Positions 1-6,820 are shown, numbered from the stretch's first letter. The stretch: DNA of 10,660 bases from an uncultured Lachnospiraceae bacterium (GCA_902797565.1 CADBTO010000140.1:1-10660); one strand, 5' to 3'. Translations and numbers: made by a program. The notes: generated by a model not told the origin, from the letters alone.

Positions 1-87
1 ATTCGCCAGGACATGCGGAAGTACATAGCGTTTCTGCTTCAGAATACTGAAAAATTCGTCATGTCAAATAATTCGATTATTCTATAA
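1..87 (+). CDS. Possible 3' end of an upstream gene (partial)
   Basis: Frame 1 is open from the window edge to a TAA at 85-87 and would encode 28 residues (IRQDMRKYIAFLL at its start). The N-terminal part lies outside the window. No family can be recognised from so short a piece, and an open frame of this length also arises by chance. If real, its gene ends about 180 bases before the operon promoter. Confidence 0.2.
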   Translation: MRQDMRKYIAFLLQNTEKFVMSNNSIIL

Positions 88-266
88 TTCAAATTGCAAA
101 CAAATGAGAAGCAAGTCGTAATAGCATCCTAATACTGCAACTCAAAATACCCCATTCTACAGGCAGCGCGGGAATCGTTTTTCCGGAATCCTGGTACGCC
201 AATAAAAAAACCGTTCTTCTGCAAGCTGGTTTTGCAGGAATTGTATAGAATTTGTGTAGAAAGGTA

Positions 267-275
267 TGTTATACT
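267..275 (+). promoter_or_regulatory. Extended -10 promoter for the operon
   Basis: TATACT at 270-275 is preceded by TG at 267-268 with one base between, giving an extended -10 element (TGnTATACT). No good -35 hexamer lies 16-18 bases upstream, which is typical of extended -10 promoters. Transcription would start near 282 and leave a leader of about 48 bases before the ATG at 330. It is the only good promoter match upstream of the same-strand gene run, so it may drive all of it. Confidence 0.5.
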
Positions 276-314
276 ATTCCACAAAAAGTTTTTTGCATGG
301 ATCTTTTTAGAATT

Positions 315-322
315 GGAGAAGG
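315..322 (+). promoter_or_regulatory. Ribosome binding site fixing the GNAT-1 start
   Basis: GGAGAAGG lies 7 bases before the ATG at 330. The frame is open further upstream to a TTG at 252, but that codon has no ribosome binding site and would put the promoter inside the gene, so the ATG at 330 is preferred. Confidence 0.65.
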
Positions 323-329
323 AAACGAG

Positions 330-1256
330 ATGGCACAGGTAAGCGTCGTATCAGTGAATGAAGAAAATTTGAAGTTTTTCCTTCCGATCATATCGGAGGA
401 GGAGCAGGAAGCCTTCCGGCAAGGAGGAAGGCAGGGCCTGGGGGCTGTCCGGGACGGGATGGCCTGCGGAGTCCTATTGTTCCAGTATGATGGGGCATCC
501 ATCCAGATCCAGTATCTGGCGGTATCAGATTCGGAGCGCCGGAAGGGCATCGGAACCATCCTGGTGGACCGGCTCTGCCGGCTGGCGGATCGGGATGCAA
601 CCCCCATCTTCCTGGATTTTTTTGTGGAAGGGGATGCGGAAGAGGACGAGCGGGTGGATTTCTTTGAAAGCCTGTATTGCTTCAGCTGTTCCCGGGATTC
701 GGACGGGGATCATGGGAATGCGTATTATGTCAGTGTAGACCAGCTGAAGAACTCCGTCCTAAAGCAGCATGCAGGAAGGGAGCGGACGGGGCTTTCGAAG
801 TTCTATGACCGGTCCACCTACAAGCAGCGCGCGATCCTGAAAAAAGTGGGTGTTTCAACGGCGATCATAGGGGAAGCTGATACGGCGGTGCGGCAGCTGT
901 GCTGCTTTATTGGGAAGGAGGAGGATCCGCTTGCAGCGGTATTTTTCCAATATGATGCGAATCCGGGCGTGTTCCAGCTGACCTACCTTTGGGCGCAGCG
1001 GGGGAAGGATGCGGTGCTGCTGCGGCTGCTTGCGCTGGTGTATGACATCATGTTTGAGGGAGGGGCAGCGAGCATACCGGAGATCAAGGGCATCCGCATG
1101 ACCGCTGTCCGCCAGGAGGCAGAGCGCATGATCGCATACCTGTTTCCGAAAAAGAAGCAGATGGGAACCTGTTTTTCCGCTGTCTGGGACATTGGGGATT
1201 TTCCGTTGCCCCAAAACAGCTATCTGGAATCAGAAATAGAATCAAAGGATATGTAA
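330..1256 (+). CDS. Tandem-domain GNAT acetyltransferase (GNAT-1)
   Basis: Predicted cytoplasmic protein of 308 residues. The N-terminal half (about 1-140) is a GNAT (Gcn5-related) acetyltransferase domain. The hydrophobic strand IQYLAVSDSE leads into the acetyl-CoA pyrophosphate loop R70-R71-K72-G73-I74-G75, which fits the family's R/Q-x-x-G-x-G/A signature. The C-terminal half (about 175-300) repeats the general pattern (short strand, FFQYDANPG, then TYLWAQRGKD) without an intact loop, so it is probably a degenerate second GNAT lobe. Acetyl transfer to an amine on a small molecule or protein is expected from the family; the acceptor is unknown. It opens the operon, and the kinase-like gene follows after 12 bases. 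Two other GNATs lie downstream, so it may modify or neutralise the neighbouring effector-like proteins (inference). Confidence 0.8.
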   Translation: MAQVSVVSVNEENLKFFLPIISEEEQEAFRQGGRQGLGAVRDGMACGVLLFQYDGASIQIQYLAVSDSERRKGIGTILVDRLCRLADRDATPIFLDFFVEGDAEEDERVDFFESLYCFSCSRDSDGDHGNAYYVSVDQLKNSVLKQHAGRERTGLSKFYDRSTYKQRAILKKVGVSTAIIGEADTAVRQLCCFIGKEEDPLAAVFFQYDANPGVFQLTYLWAQRGKDAVLLRLLALVYDIMFEGGAASIPEIKGIRMTAVRQEAERMIAYLFPKKKQMGTCFSAVWDIGDFPLPQNSYLESEIESKDM

Positions 1257-1268
1257 AGGAGATAAATC

Positions 1269-2933
1269 ATGGGAGATTCAAATCAGCTCCAGCAGAACCA
1301 GACACGTCAGCGGAGCAAGTCCGTCTATATGCCGCCGCAGCAGCTGCAGCAGCATCAGCGCCGGATGTCCTTCCAGGGACCGATCCAGCAGGAGAACCAG
1401 CAGCAGGAACAGCTCCAGCAGCAAACGCAGCAGCTTCAGATCGATGATTTTGAAATCATCGAAAATGTACCGGTGCAGGAGCAGGCACCGCCTGCCACGG
1501 TCCACAGGAGAAGCCGTTCGGATAAGAAGCTGGACACGCAGATCAATGAGCTGCAGACGAAGCTGGCGAACGTATCGAATGATATCGACTCCCGGCTTGC
1601 CCGGCATGCCCATGTTCAGCCGATCATGCAGTCGAACCTGGAGGATCGGAAGAAGCAGATCGAGATTCAGCGCAAGCTGAGTATCGCGGAGGCGAAGCGG
1701 GCGCATGCCTATACGGATGTGCGGGAGCGGGAGATTGAGGCGGAAGCAGCGCGGCAGCTGGCGGAAGCGTATGATGAGTACATCCCGTCCATCTCAGTCG
1801 AGAAGGAAAAGGAACTGAAACAGGCATACCGGGCGAAAGAGGAGGCGCAGATCCGCCAGCACCAGCTGCTCAAGCGGAACAAGATCGAGCAGATCGAAAA
1901 TCCGGTGGAACGGAAACGGGAACTTGATACATACAAGCGGCACCAGCGATTTGATTTCGTGAAAAAATTCCTCTATAAGCCAACGGAGCTTGCGATTGAG
2001 GGTGCAAGATACCGGACCGGGAACAAGGATCTGGTGAATGTGGGCCGTGCATTCTTCGGCGGGACGAAGCCCATGTATATCTTCGAAGACCGCAACCAGC
2101 CCATACTGGGAGAGGACGGGCAGCAGATCATTGAGAACGGGAAGCCGAAATACAAGCAGTACCTGTACAAGGAGGCTGTGAACTGTGTCGGGAAAAAGAA
2201 GGTGCAGGGAGCGCTCGTGACAGAGGCGGCATCGAAGCTGCAGCAGATCGTGTGTCGGGGATATGCGATCGAGGCCTTTACGGCGAAAAATGCGAATAAC
2301 GAGGTTCTGGGTTCCTTCCAGGAGAAGATCGACCAGTGTGACAAATCAGTCCGTGTGGATCTGTTCAAATGGCAGGCAGCACCGACTGATACGCTGGATG
2401 CGCAGATGAAGGGGGAGATCCTGCGCGAGCATACGCTCGACTGGCTGCTCTGCAACTTCGATACCAAGGGAGAAAACTTCCTGCACCGGACAGACATGCA
2501 TCTGTCTTCCTTCGACAAGGAGGCGTCATTTTCCTTCATCAAGGACCGCGGGGCGCAGCATATGAGCACGGAGTACATCCCGCACAGCAATGATACGCTG
2601 TACAATATCTTCTTCCGCGAGTATGCGCAGGGGCGGATTAAGGAGCTGGACTTCCGGCCGATGCTTGAAAATGCCCAGAGGATCCAGAATATGCCGGACA
2701 ATGCCTACATCGGGCTGTTTGACGAGATGCTGCATCAGAAGTACCCGAAGCAGGCGGATTATTTGGATATGAAGGATCGTATTCTTGCGCGTAAAAATTC
2801 GCTTGTGAGGGAATATGGGGATTTCATCCAGAAGCTGCAGCAGCAGCGCTACGCGGCAGAGAACGGGGAACAGCTCCGTGCGTCTGATTCCGAGGTGGAG
2901 CAGCGATCGCAGAACCAGAACCAGGCGGCATAA
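1269..2933 (+). CDS. Gln-rich coiled-coil protein with HipA/PI-kinase-like domain
   Basis: 554 residues, starting at an ATG with AAAGGAG about 7 bases upstream and 12 bases after the GNAT-1 stop. Residues 1-60 are Gln-rich and probably disordered, with basic Ser patches (RRMS at 31-34, RRSRS at 80-84). A short motif DFEIIE sits at 60-65. Residues about 84-245 are charged and helical, likely coiled coil. The C-terminal part (about 255-510) has the marks of a protein-kinase-like fold of the HipA/phosphatidylinositol-kinase type: a Gly-containing turn FFGGTKP (262-268), a candidate ATP lysine K301 in LYKEA, a candidate helix-C glutamate E319, the catalytic loop NFDTKGEN (D398, N403) in the N-x-D-x4-N pattern, and a metal-binding D416 in SSFDKEASF. 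Phosphotransfer to a protein or lipid is therefore plausible; the substrate is unknown. No signal peptide or membrane helix is seen. The tail after about residue 525 is again Gln-rich. Confidence 0.7.
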   Translation: MGDSNQLQQNQTRQRSKSVYMPPQQLQQHQRRMSFQGPIQQENQQQEQLQQQTQQLQIDDFEIIENVPVQEQAPPATVHRRSRSDKKLDTQINELQTKLANVSNDIDSRLARHAHVQPIMQSNLEDRKKQIEIQRKLSIAEAKRAHAYTDVREREIEAEAARQLAEAYDEYIPSISVEKEKELKQAYRAKEEAQIRQHQLLKRNKIEQIENPVERKRELDTYKRHQRFDFVKKFLYKPTELAIEGARYRTGNKDLVNVGRAFFGGTKPMYIFEDRNQPILGEDGQQIIENGKPKYKQYLYKEAVNCVGKKKVQGALVTEAASKLQQIVCRGYAIEAFTAKNANNEVLGSFQEKIDQCDKSVRVDLFKWQAAPTDTLDAQMKGEILREHTLDWLLCNFDTKGENFLHRTDMHLSSFDKEASFSFIKDRGAQHMSTEYIPHSNDTLYNIFFREYAQGRIKELDFRPMLENAQRIQNMPDNAYIGLFDEMLHQKYPKQADYLDMKDRILARKNSLVREYGDFIQKLQQQRYAAENGEQLRASDSEVEQRSQNQNQAA

Positions 2934-2939
2934 AGTGAA

Positions 2940-2975
2940 GGATGCTGCAGGGTGCGGAAAAACGCAGGCGCATCC
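2940..2975 (+). promoter_or_regulatory. Intercistronic RNA hairpin
   Basis: GGATGC (2940-2945) pairs with GCATCC (2970-2975). Inside it, TGCG (2953-2956) pairs with CGCA (2963-2966) around a GAAAAA loop. No U-run follows, so it is not an intrinsic terminator. It could stabilise or tune the transcript between the kinase-like and ADP-ribosyltransferase genes. It also covers the upstream GTG at 2952, which argues against that codon as the start of the next gene. Confidence 0.35.
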
Positions 2976-3000
2976 AAACGCATGGGCATAAAAACCAGAA

Positions 3001-3005
3001 AGGGG
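3001..3005 (+). promoter_or_regulatory. Ribosome binding site fixing the ADP-ribosyltransferase start
   Basis: AGGGG at 3001-3005 lies 6 bases before the ATG at 3012. The in-frame GTG at 2952 and ATG at 2982 have no comparable site, and the GTG lies inside a hairpin. Confidence 0.6.
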
Positions 3006-3011
3006 AAAGCA

Positions 3012-4409
3012 ATGTGTCGGAAAAACAAGGCAGGGCAGCTGCAGAAGACCCGGCAGGAGTTTGAAGGCTTCGAGGTTGTGGAAAAACAGGAATCCGCGAA
3101 CCTTTCAAGCCTGCGGGGCGGGATGCAGTTTTATATGGAGCGGGGCGGACTGGACCTGGATGGCGAGATGCCGACCGAGACAAAGGCGGTCGTGGCGCGG
3201 CTTCGTTCCTATAAAGAAAAAGAAGTGACGGAGGAGCAGATCCAGGGCTTCCTTGCAATGGAGCAGCCGCCGGTTCCAAGGTTCATACCAAAGAATGCCG
3301 GCGAGATCCGCAGGCTGGGGTACTGGAAAAAGAAGGGCTATAAAAAGAAGATGAAGTCCTTCGAGAAACAGCGGAAGTCCTGGGATAAGACCGAGGCGGG
3401 CAAATCCTGGAAGAGTGCGCTGGCAGGGATGATGGGCGTGCAGGAGCATGAAATCTATGGGGAAGTGCCCCAAAACAGCCTGATCCAGAAAGAGAAAGCG
3501 AAAGAAAGCAAAAAAGATAAGAAAAAAGACAAAAAGGGGAAGCGAAAAACCTTCGATGAGATGTCGAAGGAGGATTTGTTTGCTGTCAAGGAATTGGATG
3601 AGATAGACGCGTACATCGAAGAGGGCCTGCAAAGCGGCGGCTATCAAGAGATCGAGGCAGATCCGGATGTGATGGATCAGATGCTGGAGCAGGACGAGAA
3701 TCCGGAATTTATGGAGCGCGAAAAAAAGATTTCCAAACTGGAAATCATAAAATCTGCGAAGCTTGCTGGTTCCGGGGGAGTTGGATTGGTCTCAAACTAT
3801 ATCATGCGGACGGATGTATGCAACAGTATCAATGCTTTCCTTCGGCAAGAGGGAGATGTTTCTCCCAGAGCCCGCTGTTTCGGGAAGGATGCGAAGAAAA
3901 TTGTAAAGTGGCTGGAAAAAGCGCCGCTATCCAGAGATATTGTTTCCCGCCGCGGGATCCGATGGGACGGGCCGAAAACCGTGGCGTATATGCTGGGCTT
4001 GAATGATCCGGAAAATTTGACCATGGATGAAGTGAAAGCATCGCTTAAGGAGAAGCTTTCATCCGGAGAGGATGTTACGATGGTTGAAAAGGGGCTCTGC
4101 TCCACTTCTGTTGGGACGGGGACTTATCCGGCAGGAGAGGAAGACGAGATCGGCGTGGAGTTTATCATCTTGAATAGGAAAGGCACGCAGGGAATCAACC
4201 TGACCGGGAATGGAAGCCGGGGGAATGAGCGCGAGCTCCTGCTGAACGCAGGGACGAAATTCAAGGTGATCCGGGCATATTTCAACGATGGGGAGCCGGG
4301 CGAGGAGCGGGACATCAAATTAGGAAGCAAAGCAAGCTGGAAGATTTATCTGGAAACGATTCCCGGTGCGAATGACAACAAGTGGCTGGACAATGGCCCA
4401 ACAATATGA
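3012..4409 (+). CDS. Lys-rich protein with C-terminal mono-ADP-ribosyltransferase domain
   Basis: 465 residues from the chosen ATG; the frame is open 60 bases further upstream. The C-terminal domain (about 255-465) fits the R-S-E class of NAD-dependent ADP-ribosyltransferases, the clade of C3/VIP2-like toxins and arginine-specific ARTs. It shows INAFLR at 273-278, a candidate catalytic-site Arg in SRRGIR (R314 most likely), the S-T-S motif at 364-366 (CSTSV), and the E-x-E motif E406-R407-E408 followed by LLLNAGTKFKV, which matches the usual ARTT-loop context. An E-x-E rather than Q-x-E points to arginine modification by family precedent. The N-terminal half is charged, with GFEVVE at 19-24 and a Lys-rich linker at about 160-179, and looks like a delivery or scaffold region. 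No signal peptide is seen. Predicted to transfer ADP-ribose to a protein or nucleic-acid target; the target is unknown. The GNAT-2 gene follows after 48 bases. Confidence 0.75.
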   Translation: MCRKNKAGQLQKTRQEFEGFEVVEKQESANLSSLRGGMQFYMERGGLDLDGEMPTETKAVVARLRSYKEKEVTEEQIQGFLAMEQPPVPRFIPKNAGEIRRLGYWKKKGYKKKMKSFEKQRKSWDKTEAGKSWKSALAGMMGVQEHEIYGEVPQNSLIQKEKAKESKKDKKKDKKGKRKTFDEMSKEDLFAVKELDEIDAYIEEGLQSGGYQEIEADPDVMDQMLEQDENPEFMEREKKISKLEIIKSAKLAGSGGVGLVSNYIMRTDVCNSINAFLRQEGDVSPRARCFGKDAKKIVKWLEKAPLSRDIVSRRGIRWDGPKTVAYMLGLNDPENLTMDEVKASLKEKLSSGEDVTMVEKGLCSTSVGTGTYPAGEEDEIGVEFIILNRKGTQGINLTGNGSRGNERELLLNAGTKFKVIRAYFNDGEPGEERDIKLGSKASWKIYLETIPGANDNKWLDNGPTI

Positions 4410-4444
4410 TGATACAGGATGCTGGATCAGGCATTGAGAGATAT

Positions 4445-4452
4445 GAGGGTGG
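4445..4452 (+). promoter_or_regulatory. Ribosome binding site favouring the GNAT-2 start
   Basis: GAGGGTGG ends 5 bases before the ATG at 4458. Earlier in-frame ATGs at 4419 and 4443 have weaker upstream sequences (ACAGG and GAGAG respectively). The choice is not certain. Confidence 0.45.
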
Positions 4453-4457
4453 TCAGT

Positions 4458-5351
4458 ATGAAATATTTGGAACTTTCAGCAAAGCAGGCAAGGCAGTTTT
4501 CAAACCTTCTGATACCGGGACTGACAGAGGATCCGGACTTTGAAAGCTTTCTGTTCCTGGCAGCTGCGGATGAAGCGGTGGGGATCCTTGGACTGGCGGT
4601 GGTCGATCCACAGATCACAGGGCCGGAGCTGCTTAGCATTGGCGTCAGTTCCGCGCATCAGAGGAAGCGGATTGGTTCGGATCTTTTTTACGAGATGCTG
4701 GCGCGGCTGCAATTTGCGTATGCAGATCTGCTTGCTGGTGGGGTGATGGCGCTGCGCGTCCAGGAAAGCCGGGATGCGGGCGATTGGGAAGGTTTGGATG
4801 CGTTCCTGCGCTATGTTGGATTCAAGATCGTGGAACAAAGTGATGCCTATACCTGCAAAGTGCGTGAGTTTCTTGCGCAGCCTGTGGTAAAACGCTATGC
4901 GGCAGCAGGCGCATCTAAGGGCCTTCTTTCACTGGCAGAGCTTCCGGAGCGCACTTTGCGGCAGTTCAATGGGCTGGGCGTATATGCTCCGGTTACGCGG
5001 ACGGAGCTGGATGGGGAAAGCAGTGTATTCCTGCTGGATGAGGATGGCAGGATCAAAGGCTGTGTGCTCAATGCCCGGACGGGCGAGCAGGCATATGAAA
5101 ACTGTTTTGTCTATATGGAGCCGAATTTTGAAGACAAGAAGGCGCTTGTCGCTATGCTCGCTCGGTCTGCGGGCAAGATGGCAGAGCAGGCATCCGGTGA
5201 GGCAGCGCTTTCGGCCCTGCCGGTCAATGAAGCGGGAAGGAAGCTGGCTGCGTTTCTGTTTGCAGGAATGGGAGGGAGCAGCGAGCAGTATCGGAGTTAT
5301 GAACATGTGCTGACCGAATTCGGAACCTTTTTCCGGGAGGATGCGGCGTGA
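4458..5351 (+). CDS. GNAT-family acetyltransferase with altered CoA loop (GNAT-2)
   Basis: 297 residues from the ATG at 4458; the in-frame ATG at 4419 would give 310. Residues 1-140 form a GNAT domain: an LSIGVSSAH strand followed by the acetyl-CoA loop Q68-R69-K70-R71-I72-G73. The first glycine of the Q/R-x-x-G-x-G/A signature is replaced by Arg71, which may weaken or abolish acetyl-CoA binding. The C-terminal half (about 155-290) repeats a GNAT-like strand pattern (SSVFLLDEDGRIKGCVL, then NCFVYMEPNFED) without a loop, so it again looks like a tandem protein with a degenerate second lobe. Its TGA overlaps the GTG start of the next GNAT by four bases (GTGA), which indicates translational coupling and possibly a heteromeric pair. 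It lies directly downstream of the ADP-ribosyltransferase gene and is a candidate modifier or immunity partner (inference). Confidence 0.7.
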   Translation: MKYLELSAKQARQFSNLLIPGLTEDPDFESFLFLAAADEAVGILGLAVVDPQITGPELLSIGVSSAHQRKRIGSDLFYEMLARLQFAYADLLAGGVMALRVQESRDAGDWEGLDAFLRYVGFKIVEQSDAYTCKVREFLAQPVVKRYAAAGASKGLLSLAELPERTLRQFNGLGVYAPVTRTELDGESSVFLLDEDGRIKGCVLNARTGEQAYENCFVYMEPNFEDKKALVAMLARSAGKMAEQASGEAALSALPVNEAGRKLAAFLFAGMGGSSEQYRSYEHVLTEFGTFFREDAA

Positions 5352-6769
5352 AAAGCTGGATGGAAGAAAACGAAGCGCAAATCGAGGAAACAGCGAAGAT
5401 TATCGGGGAATCCCTGGGGGTGCTGCTGGAATCCTCTGGAGAACAGGAGGACATTATTTCAATCTTAGAATACGACGATACGCTCATGGAGGCCTTTGCA
5501 GACAAGCTGGCGTTCCTGAACATCTTGGAGATGGGGCATGGGAAGAAGGACTTCGATGCGATGGAAGCGGCATATCTTTCCCTGATGGATACCTGCTTTG
5601 AGATGGCGAAGGTCGTAAATCCTCTGGCAGGTTTTGGAAAAGATCGGCTTCTTACGGGTCTGAAGCTGGGGGAGACCTTTGTGGAAAAGTATTGGAACAT
5701 TGTCACGAATGTCTCCGCCGAAAACCTGGATGCATTTGCGCAGTATCTTCCGGAGGAGCTTCTGGATGATGTACGTATTGGAAAAAAGTTTGCCTTGGGT
5801 GCGCTCCGTCGGGAAGACGGGGCGAGCTGGGCAGCAGGGGCGGCAGTGTACCATATTGACATTGCACCAATTACCGGCATCCCGGTGCTCCGGATTGACT
5901 GGATTTATGTGGGAGATGCCTATCGGTCGCGGGGCGTGGGGAATTTTCTGATGGCGCAGCTGCTCCAGTTTGCGTTGAAAAATCCCAGAACCCATGTTTC
6001 AGTGGAAGTGACGCCGGTTATCCCGGAGGATCCGATCGAGCGCAGGGAAGAGGAAGAAGAGTTTGCCATTTTGGAAGCCTTTTTGGATTCATGGAAGTTT
6101 GATTTTTCTGTGGGCGTGGGACAGGATTATTTATTGGCAATACAGGATGTGGAGCAAAGTGGAATCTTCGAAAAGGCTGGAAAAAATGTGGGAATACAAT
6201 CGAACATATGTTCGATCAAGAAGCTGGGAAAGGAAGCAGGGTACCAGATTTCCCATTATTTGAAGGGATTGCAGGATGAAAGCTTCCAGCATCTTTTGAA
6301 AGCGCCGCTGGAATATTATGACACGGAGGCAAGCTGTGTCCTTCTGGGAGAAAACAGCATTCGCGGACTGCTCCTTTTACACCGGTTTCCGAGCGGGAAT
6401 TTGCGCCTGGAAGTTCTGTCCGTGCGCGTAAAATCGGACGCAAGAAAGATGCTGGAGCTGCTTTGCTTCGCCTATACCAAGGTCAGGGAGCGGGGGGAAA
6501 GGGACAGAATGCTGATGGGAACCTTCTATAGCGAAGAAGGAATCGCACTGATGCAGAAGCTCTGTCCGGCTGCGCAGCTGATGACCACATATGAAGGGAT
6601 TCTGGCGGCACCGGCGGATTATGATGTTGTGACCGCACAGCAGTGGGAGCGTCTGCGGCAGGAGCTGGGGCTTTCGGATAAGCTTGCAGATGAGGATTTG
6701 ACGGAAGCGGATCTTACGGAAGATGCCCTTTCAAATTTGAGAAAGATGTTTATGAGTGGAATTTCATAA
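5348..6769 (+). CDS. GNAT acetyltransferase with N-terminal helical extension (GNAT-3)
   Basis: 473 residues from a GTG start that overlaps the previous stop by four bases; GGGAGG at 5335-5340 is a well-placed ribosome binding site. Residues 1-115 are helical and not recognised, and are absent from GNAT-1 and GNAT-2. Residues about 116-260 form a GNAT domain with strand LRIDWIYVGDAY and the intact acetyl-CoA loop R193-S194-R195-G196-V197-G198, followed by an acidic insertion (EREEEEE-like, encoded around 6036-6062). Residues about 275-430 look like a second, degenerate GNAT lobe (CVLLGENSIRGLLLL, then LEVLSVRVKSDA). The acidic tail ends in LRKMFMSGIS. It probably works with GNAT-2, perhaps supplying the active site where GNAT-2 has lost a loop glycine. 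The acceptor substrate is unknown. A perfect LexA-type palindrome lies inside the coding sequence at 6199-6216. Confidence 0.75.
   Translation: MKSWMEENEAQIEETAKIIGESLGVLLESSGEQEDIISILEYDDTLMEAFADKLAFLNILEMGHGKKDFDAMEAAYLSLMDTCFEMAKVVNPLAGFGKDRLLTGLKLGETFVEKYWNIVTNVSAENLDAFAQYLPEELLDDVRIGKKFALGALRREDGASWAAGAAVYHIDIAPITGIPVLRIDWIYVGDAYRSRGVGNFLMAQLLQFALKNPRTHVSVEVTPVIPEDPIERREEEEEFAILEAFLDSWKFDFSVGVGQDYLLAIQDVEQSGIFEKAGKNVGIQSNICSIKKLGKEAGYQISHYLKGLQDESFQHLLKAPLEYYDTEASCVLLGENSIRGLLLLHRFPSGNLRLEVLSVRVKSDARKMLELLCFAYTKVRERGERDRMLMGTFYSEEGIALMQKLCPAAQLMTTYEGILAAPADYDVVTAQQWERLRQELGLSDKLADEDLTEADLTEDALSNLRKMFMSGIS
6199..6216. promoter_or_regulatory. Perfect 18-bp palindrome matching the Gram-positive LexA box
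   Basis: ATCGAACATATGTTCGAT is a perfect inverted repeat. Its core at 6201-6214, CGAACATATGTTCG, satisfies every position of the Gram-positive LexA/DinR consensus CGAACRNRYGTTCG. It lies inside the GNAT-3 coding sequence, about 605 bases before the protease gene. TACAAT at 6195-6200 touches its left edge and could be a -10, but no convincing -35 was found. If functional, it could place the downstream genes under SOS control through an internal promoter; if not, it is an exceptional coincidence within coding sequence. Confidence 0.45.
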
Positions 6770-6792
6770 TTTCATATTTCATAATTTTCATA
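6762..6792 (+). repeat. Four TTTCATA repeats at the GNAT-3/protease junction
   Basis: TTTCATA occurs at 6762-6768, 6770-6776, 6777-6783 and 6786-6792. The first copy contains the start of the GNAT-3 stop codon (TAA at 6767-6769). The tract is much richer in A+T than its surroundings and precedes the protease ribosome binding site. It could be a slippage product, a protein-binding site or a weak internal promoter (CATAAT at 6789-6794 is -10-like, with no -35). Confidence 0.6.
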
Positions 6793-6820
6793 ATGGAAGT
6801 TTCCGGGTAGGAGATAGGAT

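Larger units (their letters stand above)
1..329. other. AT-rich 5' region without a convincing complete gene
   Basis: This stretch is richer in A+T than the rest of the window. It has in-frame stops in all forward frames and no ORF with a credible start. It contains a possible 3' end of an upstream gene (1-87), a short hairpin-capable sequence (CTGCAA 219-224 pairing with TTGCAG 232-237) and the promoter described separately. The drop in GC against the operon suggests a junction between an older flank and the accessory operon, but no insertion-sequence ends or direct-repeat attachment site could be recognised. Confidence 0.5.

Noticed and set aside
252..329. Upstream TTG start extending GNAT-1 by 26 residues
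   Set aside because: No ribosome binding site, an unlikely start codon, and the extension would overlap the extended -10 promoter. The ATG at 330 has GGAGAAGG at good spacing.
1973..2701. 242-codon open frame on the minus strand
   Set aside because: It lies antisense within the kinase-like gene, whose forward frame has clear motifs. The translation is Ser/Cys-rich with no recognisable domain, which is typical of an antisense shadow.
2940..2975. Intrinsic terminator between the kinase-like and ART genes
   Set aside because: The hairpin has an internal loop and is not followed by a T-run, and the next gene follows closely on the same strand.
2952..3011. GTG at 2952 or ATG at 2982 as start of the ADP-ribosyltransferase gene
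   Set aside because: The GTG falls within a hairpin and neither codon has a Shine-Dalgarno sequence as good as AGGGG before the ATG at 3012.
5224..5880. 218-codon open frame on the minus strand
   Set aside because: Antisense to two GNAT genes with a recognisable coding frame; low-complexity Ser-rich product and no supported start.
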